From NCBI GenBank assembly GCA_937900565.1, contig CALCFG010000118.1, forward strand, positions 1 to 5,810: DNA of 5,810 nt, in the 5' to 3' direction. How positions within the stretch are numbered: the first letter of the stretch is position 1; each line of letters begins with the position of its first letter. Source of the DNA: an uncultured Erysipelotrichaceae bacterium (GTDB lineage Bacteria; Bacillota_I; Bacilli_A; Erysipelotrichales; Erysipelotrichaceae). A model generated the notes under the pieces. The model was not told where the DNA came from, searched no databases, and worked only from the letters and a program-made list of their open reading frames with translations. A program made the position numbers and the translations under genes. Positions 1 to 5,810 of this stretch are shown piece after piece.

Positions 1-713
1 CATGACAATATAAACTCGCAGCCAATAATCGATCCAAGCTTTTTTGAGGATGGAACCTAGCCACCGCACATATATTTAATCCCTTATTTAATTCAATCAA
101 TTGATTATCTTGATTCAATCCATTAATAACTTTGCTAAAGTCCATTAAATTATGCAATACACACCCATCATTGATGGTAAATACTTTGGCATATGCATCC
201 AACGCCCCTCGACTATCGGCTACATTCATATCAATATGGGATAATGCTTGATTTAATAAATGCATATGATTTTTACTAAAATTACATGCACTATAATCGG
301 TTAACACCCAATTAACTTTGTAGTCTGAGTCTCCATATGCCGTAAAAATCGTACAGAATCCTTCCTTCACTGCCACTTCCACATCGTAATGCTTTACGAT
401 TTTTACGTATCTTATTCTTAATTAACCCACTTTTCATATAGAAAAGTAAACGTAACTTATTTAATAACATGCCCCACTTTGGTAAGGCAAACAAATCCGT
501 CAAGGATTGATCCACTGGATAAAAGAAAGGTGTACTTTCCAATAAGTTAACATAGTCTGGAATATCTTTCATTAACATTCCATGCGGATGTAACACTAAA
601 AGATCCATTTCATACTTATCTGGATCCAATGATTTTAATAATGTATTGAGTACACGAGCAACACCGCCCATTTGCATCTCATCGTTAACAAATAATATCT
701 TAATTTTTTCCAT
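1..713 (-). pseudogene. GT4 family glycosyltransferase, frameshifted at 400-404 and cut by the window edge
   Basis: The gene starts at the ATG at 713, inside the end of the GT2 gene, with KIKILFVNDEMQMGGVARVL (residues 3-22), a typical N-terminus of a GT-B retaining glycosyltransferase with its Gly16-Gly17 loop. Frame 0 stops at 312 after 133 residues, and its last 29 residues (from Asn105) look unlike the family. If one A of the A5 run (plus-strand T at 400-404) is skipped, the reading continues KIRKIVKHYDVEVAVKEG and stays open for 133 more codons to position 1. The visible product is then 237 residues. The shifted part has family 4 features: YDVEVAVKEGF (109-119), WVLTDYS (135-141), LHNLMDF (186-192) and ICAVARFHPQKSLDRLL (214-230), the start of the second Rossmann domain. 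Family members are usually about 350-400 residues, so roughly 120-150 are missing beyond the edge. The break may be a sequencing homopolymer error, a recent inactivating mutation or, less likely, slippage. Confidence 0.85.
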
Positions 714-1659
714 ACAGTTTTTTAACCAATTGATACTGTTTATTTTCTAACAGTTTAAAGATTAATTTCTTTTTAAAGGAATATGCTTTATATTTTTCAT
801 CTTGCTTATAATTTGGGTAATACTGATGCATGCATTCAATATTTTTTTTCCAATAACTTGGTAATAGGGATGTATCATCAAAGTCTTTAATTCGTAATGT
901 AGTTAAATCCAAACCATGCACAACATACATTGATTGCATTAACGGTACATATTGTTTCATATTATGATCATTAAAATAATCAATGCATCGTTTGATTGCT
1001 TTATAAATATCAAATATTTTCATATTCGCACTGTGTGCGATAGAGCCACTTCGTTGCCGATAAAAATATAATGGCTGTTCAACTTTTGCAATGGTTTTAC
1101 TCAAAGCAAGCGAAACAGGAATTGTGGCCAAATCTTCATAAGCCATTCCAAAAGGAAATTCAAAAGCTTCCACAATTTCTTTTTTAAATAATTTATTGCA
1201 CGCACTATTATTGATCGTTATTAATTGTGGATGCATGTTAACATTACCATCCAATACATCACCCCCACTACTAAAGTAGGATGAACCATCATCATATTTA
1301 TATTCCATATCACAAATAACGCATCCACAATTAGTTTCGCTTGCTTTGGTTAATAATTCCGATATGTAATTGGTTGCTACCCAATCATCACTATCCACAA
1401 AACAAATATACTCACCCCTAGCATATTTCATTCCATAATTACGCGCATCACTCAATCCACCATTAACTTTAGATACTACAGTAAAAACAGAATATTTCGC
1501 TGCATAATCATTTGCGATTTGTAACGATTTATCGTTGCTGCCATCATTCACTAAAATTACCTCGAAGTCATTGCAATCTTGATTTACTAAAGAATCCAAA
1601 CACGCTGGTAAATAGGCTTCCACATTATATATTGGAACAATACAACTAACTTTCACCAT
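700..1659 (-). CDS. GT2 family glycosyltransferase
   Basis: This is a GT-A fold, family 2 glycosyltransferase of 319 residues, acting on the cytoplasmic face of the membrane. From the ATG at 1659 it has VSCIVPIYNVEAYL (4-17), FEVILVNDGSNDKS (32-45, nucleotide-binding Asp39), NGGLSDARNYG (66-76) and FVDSDDW (87-93) carrying the D-x-D metal and sugar-nucleotide motif. YED (175-177) is the likely catalytic-base region and YRQRSGSIAHS (200-210) is the usual R-x-x-S-I loop. There are no obvious C-terminal membrane helices; the tail is basic and amphipathic (about 285-319), which could bring it to the membrane. Donor and acceptor sugars cannot be read from the sequence. The start overlaps the HAD stop by one base and the end overlaps the GT4 start by 14 bases, so it belongs to a translationally coupled envelope-glycan operon. 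Confidence 0.93.
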   Translation of the reverse strand: MVKVSCIVPIYNVEAYLPACLDSLVNQDCNDFEVILVNDGSNDKSLQIANDYAAKYSVFTVVSKVNGGLSDARNYGMKYARGEYICFVDSDDWVATNYISELLTKASETNCGCVICDMEYKYDDGSSYFSSGGDVLDGNVNMHPQLITINNSACNKLFKKEIVEAFEFPFGMAYEDLATIPVSLALSKTIAKVEQPLYFYRQRSGSIAHSANMKIFDIYKAIKRCIDYFNDHNMKQYVPLMQSMYVVHGLDLTTLRIKDFDDTSLLPSYWKKNIECMHQYYPNYKQDEKYKAYSFKKKLIFKLLENKQYQLVKKLYGKN

Positions 1660-2225
1660 TATAACCACTCCTTTGGCCAATCTTCTATTTTTTCACCACT
1701 CACTAAAAAAGCATTATGCGCAAGTCTTGCTAATGGACTATCGGATTTCGAATCAGAGTAGAAGCAATCAATTGGTTGATTTTTAAATTCTTCTTTAAAT
1801 AATGTGACTTTCGCTTCACCTTTACAATTTTCACCCTTTATTTCTCCAGTATATGGATTCATATCTGTCCCATAAATAGATTGAATTCCTAGATTTTGAC
1901 AAAATCCTTTCACTAAAAAGTAAGGTGATGCGGAAATGATAACATCATCTTGTTTTTGTTGATTCAAATAGAATGATTTAATTTTATGTTGATTACGTTT
2001 AGTAAAATCAACAAGAAATTGATCAATATTTTTAAAATGTTTTAAATATGCAAAGAAATAACTCTTAAACCTTGTTTTATCCCAAATATGTAACATAAAT
2101 GGAATAACACTCCAACAACGAAATAACATGCTAAACGCACACGCTGGGCGTTTTAAACTTTCTTTAACGAAGTCAAAAGTGCAATCTCCATCATAAATGG
2201 TGTCATCAAAATCATATACATTCAT
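1659..2225 (-). CDS. HAD-IB family phosphatase, PgpC-like
   Basis: This 188-residue HAD-superfamily hydrolase has all four motifs in place. Motif I is YDFDDTIYDGD (4-14) with nucleophile Asp5 and acid/base Asp7. Motif II is VIISAS (95-100) with Ser98. Motif III is the NCKGEAKV segment (133-140) with Lys139. Motif IV is FYSDSKSDSPLARLA (155-169) with Asp158 and Asp162. The hydrophobic patch at about 29-48 lies in the cap region. The Y-S-D-S-x-x-D-x-P-L form of motif IV, the C-x-G-x-x-K form of motif III and the hydrophobic cap resemble PgpC (phosphatidylglycerophosphatase C) and related membrane-associated HAD-IB enzymes, as far as I recall them. The likely substrate is therefore a phosphorylated lipid, polyprenyl or sugar head group of the same pathway; a PSPase-like small-molecule role is the alternative. 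The stop overlaps the next start by one base (TAATG), so it is coupled to the GT2 gene. Confidence 0.85.
   Translation of the reverse strand: MNVYDFDDTIYDGDCTFDFVKESLKRPACAFSMLFRCWSVIPFMLHIWDKTRFKSYFFAYLKHFKNIDQFLVDFTKRNQHKIKSFYLNQQKQDDVIISASPYFLVKGFCQNLGIQSIYGTDMNPYTGEIKGENCKGEAKVTLFKEEFKNQPIDCFYSDSKSDSPLARLAHNAFLVSGEKIEDWPKEWL
1668..1674 (-). promoter_or_regulatory. Ribosome binding site that sets the GT2 start
   Basis: AAAGGAG lies eight bases before the ATG at 1659. It shows that the GT2 start is that ATG and not the in-frame TTG at 1680, which lies upstream of the Shine-Dalgarno site and would add seven residues without family character. Confidence 0.85.
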
Positions 2226-2228
2226 GAG

Positions 2229-2645
2229 TTAACCTCTTTTTGGATTTACTTTTGCACTTAATTTAACACTTAATGAAACCAATACATAATTTAAAGGTAC
2301 GGTGATTGGTAAACAGATAGCCTTTGCAAATAACTTATTAATGCCAAAATATGCAACTAACCATGTAATGAAACTGGTTAATAAAATCCCTGGTATATAC
2401 GCAATCGGATAGCTAAGGGCATTTTTTAATGTCATTTTTTCATGATAAGTAAACTTCATATTTAGTACATAGGAAACCACCATCGTCACACAATCCGCCA
2501 CGATGGACGCTAACGAGACACCCATCCAACCTAAATAAACGAATATCATATAAAATACTTGCGCTAATATCGTATTAATCGCGCCAATAATGCCAAAAGT
2601 TAAAAACTTTTGGTATTTCTTCAATAAATTTATAATTTGATTCAT
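2229..2645 (-). CDS. GtrA-family four-helix membrane protein
   Basis: This small integral membrane protein of 138 residues has the size and layout of the GtrA family. It has a short basic N-terminus (KKYQKF), then FLTFGIIGAINTILAQ (14-29), which matches the typical F-x-x-x-G-x-x-x-x-x-x-x start of helix 1. Four hydrophobic segments lie at roughly 14-38, 42-63, 78-100 and 104-127. SYVLNMKFTY (58-67) corresponds to the family's S-x-x-x-N-r-x-[WF]-T-F motif after helix 2. GtrA proteins occur in polyprenyl-linked glycan pathways, where flipping or membrane anchoring of the lipid-linked sugar has been proposed. A biochemical function for this one is inferred only. An in-frame TAA lies four codons upstream, so the ATG is the first possible start, but it has no recognisable Shine-Dalgarno site. 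The stop is three bases before the HAD gene, forming one unit with it and the glycosyltransferases. Confidence 0.9.
   Translation of the reverse strand: MNQIINLLKKYQKFLTFGIIGAINTILAQVFYMIFVYLGWMGVSLASIVADCVTMVVSYVLNMKFTYHEKMTLKNALSYPIAYIPGILLTSFITWLVAYFGINKLFAKAICLPITVPLNYVLVSLSVKLSAKVNPKRG
2233..2240 (-). promoter_or_regulatory. Ribosome binding site for the HAD phosphatase gene
   Basis: AAAAGAGG lies seven bases before the ATG at 2225, within the last codons of the GtrA gene. It is a good Shine-Dalgarno match and fixes the start. Placement in the upstream gene implies tight cotranslation. Confidence 0.75.
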
Positions 2646-2659
2646 GGCACTAGTTTATC

Positions 2660-2694
2660 AAAAAAGGCTCTGGTTTTCTAGTTTAACCAAAGCC
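2660..2694 (-). terminator. Rho-independent terminator after the CDF-MBOAT-SGNH genes
   Basis: On the minus strand, GGCTTTGGTT (2694-2685) pairs with AACCAGAGCC (2675-2666). This gives a 10-bp stem with a single G-U pair and a 9-base loop, followed at once by six T residues (2665-2660). The plus strand has no T-tract after the hairpin, so the orientation is minus. It lies 18 bases after the SGNH stop codon and only 14 bases before the GtrA start, so it separates the two gene blocks or tunes readthrough between them. Confidence 0.85.
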
Positions 2695-2707
2695 AATACA
2701 GATTCAA
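2680..2707 (-). promoter_or_regulatory. Possible weak promoter overlapping the terminator, for the GtrA gene block
   Basis: TTGAAT (2707-2702) and TAAACT (2685-2680), 16 bases apart, match the sigma-A -35 and -10 consensus at four of six positions each. A transcript from here would start within or just after the hairpin loop, so it would lack the left arm of the terminator and escape it. This is a weak match in AT-rich DNA and could be chance. It is listed because the genes downstream of a strong terminator need a source of transcription. Confidence 0.25.
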
Positions 2708-2712
2708 TAGCA

Positions 2713-4152
2713 TTAATTAACAAAAGCACACGCTTGTTGATAACAAGCACTGCTCCAAAAATAAATTTGATTAACTGTATCCACACTATTCAGTGTCGCT
2801 TGTTTATTCACTGAATCATAGATAAATAAAATAAAATTATCGTCACCAAAAGTATAGGTCTTATTTCCATAGATTAATTGATTATTATCAATAGTTAAGG
2901 ATAAACCCTCCAATTGGATTTGCTCCGTTAATGCTTCCTTATAAATAAGCTGACCCTTTTCGTTAACCACTTGAACGCTTTGCCTTCTCTTTTGTAAAGG
3001 TGACGGATCAAATCCAATGGCTTCAAGCATCTTGTATTCACTATCCAACATGATATTACATCGCCCACCCTTATAAATAAGCACACAATTAAGATTTAAC
3101 AGATCGATTTCATCCATAAGTGAGTAAATATCATCATTGTTATGAACTAAACTCATACTCATTTGATTTAAAGCCAAACGATAATCGTTCGTTAAAGTAT
3201 CACTTTCTTTTCGTGCAGATAACGAAGCATTATCACTAAGCAATAATTCGCTAATCGCTTTTGTAACTTTATATGCTCCCCAAATATTATTGTGGTATGT
3301 ATCACCATCACGACCAAAAAACCATTGAATGCTTTCCGCATCATCAATATAGTTTGCTACCATTGCGCCATTATCTTTTCCATATTGGAGTATGCCACGC
3401 ACCTTTGCTTGATCGTCAGCTTGTAAGTCCGTTGGTACTTTAATGAGTACAAGCTTGGCATTATTTTCTTTACATATCGCAAGCATTTGATCAATATAAG
3501 ACTTTGTTAAATCATCAATTGGTGTAACATCTTGATTATAAATTGCTACCGGAGTATAGGTATAATCTGCATCAAATGACTTTGGAATATAGCCAGAATA
3601 AATTGACTTTAAAGATGTCTTTTCATCAATAAAATCTTCTTCTTTCCATTGATCATGGGTAAAACTTAAATCAAATACAAAATCATAATAATGTTCACTC
3701 GCATGATCTTTAATCCCTTTTAATGCTTCCACACGGTATTTTCGATCTGTTAAAAGAGAGCCATTGTACACCATTTGATCAGTATAACAGGCATTATCAG
3801 CTTCATTAGTTGCCGTAAAGACATCCACAAGTACATATTGAGGACTTTGGGTTAAAAACATCGTCTTCATCGCAGCTAAACTGACACTTAAATTTTGACA
3901 ACCCGACCCCATTACCAAAGCATCCAAACCACTCATTTCTTTAAACATTTCCGGCGAAAAACTGTATTGCATTTGACTACTTCCAAAAGCGACAACATCC
4001 AATACATCTTCTTCCAACGCATCCAAGCTTTGCTTTTCAATCATCGGCTCTTCCCGAAAGTAGCCAGATAACACAAAAAAAGCAGTAACGCTAAAGCTTA
4101 CCAAAACAATTGCAGAAAATATAAACTTAATCCAATTTACCAAACGTTTCAT
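2713..4152 (-). CDS. Membrane-anchored SGNH/DltD/AlgJ-like protein, partner of the MBOAT acyltransferase, with an extra C-terminal domain
   Basis: The product is 479 residues. A basic N-terminus (MKR) and one hydrophobic helix (about 10-30), with no clear signal peptidase site, predict a type II membrane protein with its bulk outside. The SGNH-like core has block I VVAFGSSQM (53-61, candidate nucleophile Ser59), a conserved-looking GSGCQNLS (82-89) and the late D-x-x-H block DTYHNNIWGA (284-293, Asp284 and His287), so a Ser-His-Asp triad can be drawn. After about residue 335 there is a further domain of about 140 residues with alternating hydrophobic strands, including LNCVLIYKGG (354-363) and DDNFILFIYD (437-446). 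This resembles ILEI/FAM3-like beta domains seen in some Bacillota surface proteins; that is a tentative impression. The start is two bases after the MBOAT stop, which suggests translational coupling. The likely role is transfer of the acyl group from the MBOAT route to a surface glycan. Simple esterase activity is possible. The gene is followed by an intrinsic terminator. Confidence 0.85.
   Translation of the reverse strand: MKRLVNWIKFIFSAIVLVSFSVTAFFVLSGYFREEPMIEKQSLDALEEDVLDVVAFGSSQMQYSFSPEMFKEMSGLDALVMGSGCQNLSVSLAAMKTMFLTQSPQYVLVDVFTATNEADNACYTDQMVYNGSLLTDRKYRVEALKGIKDHASEHYYDFVFDLSFTHDQWKEEDFIDEKTSLKSIYSGYIPKSFDADYTYTPVAIYNQDVTPIDDLTKSYIDQMLAICKENNAKLVLIKVPTDLQADDQAKVRGILQYGKDNGAMVANYIDDAESIQWFFGRDGDTYHNNIWGAYKVTKAISELLLSDNASLSARKESDTLTNDYRLALNQMSMSLVHNNDDIYSLMDEIDLLNLNCVLIYKGGRCNIMLDSEYKMLEAIGFDPSPLQKRRQSVQVVNEKGQLIYKEALTEQIQLEGLSLTIDNNQLIYGNKTYTFGDDNFILFIYDSVNKQATLNSVDTVNQIYFWSSACYQQACAFVN
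2732..2748. repeat. Short perfect inverted repeat inside the 3' end of the SGNH gene
   Basis: GCTTGTT and AACAAGC form a perfect 7-bp stem around a 3-base loop, within the codons for Ala-Cys-Tyr-Gln-Gln-Ala near the C-terminus. No T-tract follows directly, so it is not a terminator in itself. It could form a small mRNA hairpin upstream of the real terminator, or it may be chance. Confidence 0.35.
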
Positions 4153-4154
4153 AA

Positions 4155-5495
4155 CTAGAAAATTTCATAAATAAAATGCGATGCTTCATATCCTGGACCA
4201 TATACACCAAATATCATAATGCAAACAATTAAAGCACAATACAATAGTATGCGAAATATATAGAACCAACGACTCATCGATGCAAAGGCATCAAAGTGAT
4301 ATCGACACCAATCCAATAAACCATACAATAAAATGAATATCGTATAAACAATCCATTGGTTAAACGTTAATAAACCTACGATTCCCTTACTACCAGAAAC
4401 AAATAAAGTGTTCAAAAAGTTTAAATAAGTAGGTAATGAGGTAAATCCATAAACACTTAATGCGATTAATATAATTACTTTAGATAACTGACCAATAAGC
4501 GTCGAAAGCAGTTTACTTGATACAGTCTTACCAAATCGAGCAATCACCACCGCAATCCCATTTACGATACCCCATGCAAGATACAAAACATTCACACCAT
4601 GCCATAATCCACAAACTGCAAAAGTTATTACATTATTCAAATAACTTCTTTTTTTACTACAATGTGAGCCACCTAATGGTATATATACAAAATCTTTTAA
4701 AAAAGTAGATAACGAAATATGCCATCGCCGCCAAAAATCTTGCCCATCTTTGGCCATTAAAGGTGCTTTAAAGTTTTCACTAATTTCAATACCAATAAAC
4801 TTACTACACCCCACAACAATATTACTGTATGCATCCCAATCCAAGTACAAGATAACGCAATAAGTAAGCAAAGCAATGACTTTTACACTCACTTGATAAC
4901 AACTGCTATTTGCAAATATATCTTGATAGATTGGCAATATTGCCAAGACGAATATACTCCGTAACGCATAACCAATCAAAGCTTGCATAAAGCCTTCCCT
5001 ACGCTTGACGGCATCAAACCCATCATCTTTTAATAAACTATGATAAAACTGTTCATAATCCATGATCGGTCCTTGCAAAAATGACGGAAAATAAAACAAA
5101 TAATCAAACAACAAGAATACATTATTTTGTTTTACAATACCTCTACCGACTTGATTTATATAACGGATCGCTTTTAATCCAGAGTACGAAAATGCCATTA
5201 AAGCAAAACCATTAGCAATATTAAAGGTTTGCATTGTTCGCTGCAATGCCATTAGCCCCACAACAACAAAGCTTGCAATGATCCAACTTTGTTTTTTCTT
5301 TTGTGCAAACAATGCCAAAAAGCCAACTAAAACAGTTAATAAAAGCGCTAATGTCAATTGCAACTTACCATAACTATATAAAACCACTAGATTTGCAATT
5401 GCAACGGCAATTACTTTGCCATATTTAATTGGTAAAGTTGAAACAATAAAACAAATTATAATTAAACCAAAATAACTTAAATCCGTTAGTGCCAT
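4155..5495 (-). CDS. MBOAT-family membrane O-acyltransferase (AlgI/DltB/PatA-like)
   Basis: This is a polytopic membrane protein of 446 residues, the usual size for AlgI-type MBOAT enzymes. These pass an activated acyl group, commonly acetyl, or D-alanyl in DltB, across the membrane for modification of extracytoplasmic glycans or teichoic acids. Visible family signatures, in order, are FPSFLQGPIMDYEQF (136-150), YLDWDAYSN (217-225, matching the Y-x-D-x-x-x-Y-S block), NFKAP (241-245), DFWRRWHISLSTFLKDFVYIPLGG (start 253) with His259, and GLWHG (296-300) with His299, the invariant MBOAT histidine. It ends in YGPGYEASHFIYEIF, as AlgI-like proteins of Bacillota often do. Hydrophobic stretches cover most of the rest. 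The gene sits one base after the CDF gene and two bases before the SGNH gene, and the latter is the classic partner arrangement (AlgI/AlgJ, PatA/PatB, DltB/DltD). No dltA or dltC is visible, so a D-alanylation role is not supported. Acyl donor and acceptor are unknown. Confidence 0.93.
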   Translation of the reverse strand: MALTDLSYFGLIIICFIVSTLPIKYGKVIAVAIANLVVLYSYGKLQLTLALLLTVLVGFLALFAQKKKQSWIIASFVVVGLMALQRTMQTFNIANGFALMAFSYSGLKAIRYINQVGRGIVKQNNVFLLFDYLFYFPSFLQGPIMDYEQFYHSLLKDDGFDAVKRREGFMQALIGYALRSIFVLAILPIYQDIFANSSCYQVSVKVIALLTYCVILYLDWDAYSNIVVGCSKFIGIEISENFKAPLMAKDGQDFWRRWHISLSTFLKDFVYIPLGGSHCSKKRSYLNNVITFAVCGLWHGVNVLYLAWGIVNGIAVVIARFGKTVSSKLLSTLIGQLSKVIILIALSVYGFTSLPTYLNFLNTLFVSGSKGIVGLLTFNQWIVYTIFILLYGLLDWCRYHFDAFASMSRWFYIFRILLYCALIVCIMIFGVYGPGYEASHFIYEIF

Positions 5496-5496
5496 A

Positions 5497-5810
5497 CTAA
5501 TGCCTATCCAATTGTACTACCGTAAAGACTTGTGTTCCTTGCTTAAACGCATGTTGCGTTAAGTATTGATTCAATTGATGCACAAATTCACCCAAATCAA
5601 ATTCAATATCAAACGGTACATCAATATCAAAAACACAATTATCATGCGTAGGACCAGATACAACCCGAAAATCATGGATCGAAATGGATTCATCCATTGT
5701 TTTAACGTAATCCAATATTAATGCTTTATAGTAGTTTACCCTAGGATTTTTAATTACTACAGGGTCCATATGTATGGTTAAATGCACTTTATATTGATTC
5801 ATTATTTCAT
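5497..5810 (-). CDS. Cation diffusion facilitator (CDF) metal transporter, C-terminal cytoplasmic part; 5' end beyond the window
   Basis: This is the cytoplasmic tail of a CDF-family divalent metal (Zn/Mn/Fe type) exporter. The frame is open to the window edge (Glu-Ile before the ATG at 5802). That ATG has no Shine-Dalgarno site, so it is almost certainly an internal Met and not the start. Counting from it, LTIHMDPVV (residues 8-16) has the H-x-D-P signature that closes the ferredoxin-like CDF C-terminal domain. SIHDFRVVSGPTH (40-52), FDIDVPFD (58-65) and a final FTVVQLDRH (93-101) follow the pattern of a second, degenerate copy of the same fold. I recall tandem tails like this in Bacillota CDF proteins. 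All of the transmembrane domain would lie upstream. The gene ends in TAG one base before the MBOAT start, so the two are probably cotranscribed. The metal cannot be inferred from the tail alone. The alternative, a free-standing 101-residue metal-binding protein, is unlikely because there is no ribosome binding site. Confidence 0.85.
   Translation of the reverse strand, partial: EIMNQYKVHLTIHMDPVVIKNPRVNYYKALILDYVKTMDESISIHDFRVVSGPTHDNCVFDIDVPFDIEFDLGEFVHQLNQYLTQHAFKQGTQVFTVVQLDRH
5503..5509 (-). promoter_or_regulatory. Ribosome binding site for the MBOAT gene
   Basis: GGATAGG lies seven bases upstream of the ATG at 5495, inside the last codons of the CDF gene. It is an imperfect Shine-Dalgarno match at good spacing. 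It supports the ATG immediately after the CDF stop as the true start and fits translational coupling. Confidence 0.5.

Noticed and set aside
386..420. Programmed ribosomal or transcriptional frameshifting in the GT4 gene.
   Set aside because: An A5 run is short for transcriptional slippage. I saw no classic slippery heptamer with an obvious downstream pseudoknot, and a skip of one base would be needed. A mutation or sequencing error is simpler.
1660..1680. An earlier TTG start for the GT2 gene at 1680.
   Set aside because: A strong AAAGGAG site sits between the TTG and the ATG at 1659, and the seven extra residues do not fit the family N-terminus.
2732..2748. The GCTTGTT/AACAAGC inverted repeat as a second terminator or regulator site.
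   Set aside because: It is within coding sequence, the stem is only 7 bp and no T-tract follows. It is kept only as a low-confidence repeat.
4517..4708. A 63-codon plus-strand open frame.
   Set aside because: It lies wholly inside the MBOAT gene on the opposite strand, over its most conserved motifs (DFWRRWH to GLWHG). Its product is low-complexity and there is no ribosome binding site.
5497..5802. A free-standing 101-residue protein starting at the ATG at 5802.
   Set aside because: The frame is open upstream to the window edge, no Shine-Dalgarno site precedes the ATG, and the sequence begins in the middle of a CDF C-terminal domain.
1..5810. tRNA or rRNA genes, CRISPR arrays, insertion sequences, riboswitches and attachment sites.
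   Set aside because: The window is almost fully coding, with one 67-base intergenic region explained by the terminator. I saw no direct-repeat arrays, transposase motifs or tRNA-like folds.

Overview
The window is AT-rich. All seven genes lie on the minus strand, with gaps of a few bases or small overlaps and one 67-base intergenic region. The base composition, the AT-rich Shine-Dalgarno sites, the style of the CDF transporter tail and the AlgI-like MBOAT plus SGNH pair all suggest a low-GC Bacillota. A gut or oral Erysipelotrichia-type bacterium is my best guess, but this is inference and no taxonomic marker is present. Stop codons are TAA or TAG throughout and tryptophan is TGG, so nothing suggests a mollicute-type code.

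In the direction of transcription (high to low coordinates), the first block (5810-2713) starts with the C-terminal end of a cation diffusion facilitator (CDF) metal transporter that enters from outside the window. One base later comes an AlgI/DltB-type MBOAT membrane acyltransferase. Two bases after that comes a membrane-anchored SGNH/DltD/AlgJ-like protein with an extra C-terminal domain. The block ends in a clear intrinsic terminator at 2660-2694.

The second block (2645-1) starts only 14 bases after the terminator T-tract. It encodes a GtrA-family four-helix membrane protein, a small HAD-IB phosphatase resembling PgpC, a GT2 glycosyltransferase and a GT4 glycosyltransferase that runs off the left edge. 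The GT4 gene is interrupted by an apparent single-base insertion in an A5 run at 400-404. Beyond it, the shifted frame stays open to the window edge and keeps glycosyltransferase family 4 motifs.

Taken together, this looks like a cell-envelope glycan locus. GT2 and GT4 would build a polymer or glycolipid on the inner face of the membrane. GtrA may help move or anchor a polyprenyl-linked intermediate. The HAD protein may dephosphorylate a lipid or sugar phosphate. The MBOAT and SGNH pair would move acyl groups across the membrane and attach them to an extracellular glycan. The substrate cannot be determined from the sequence.
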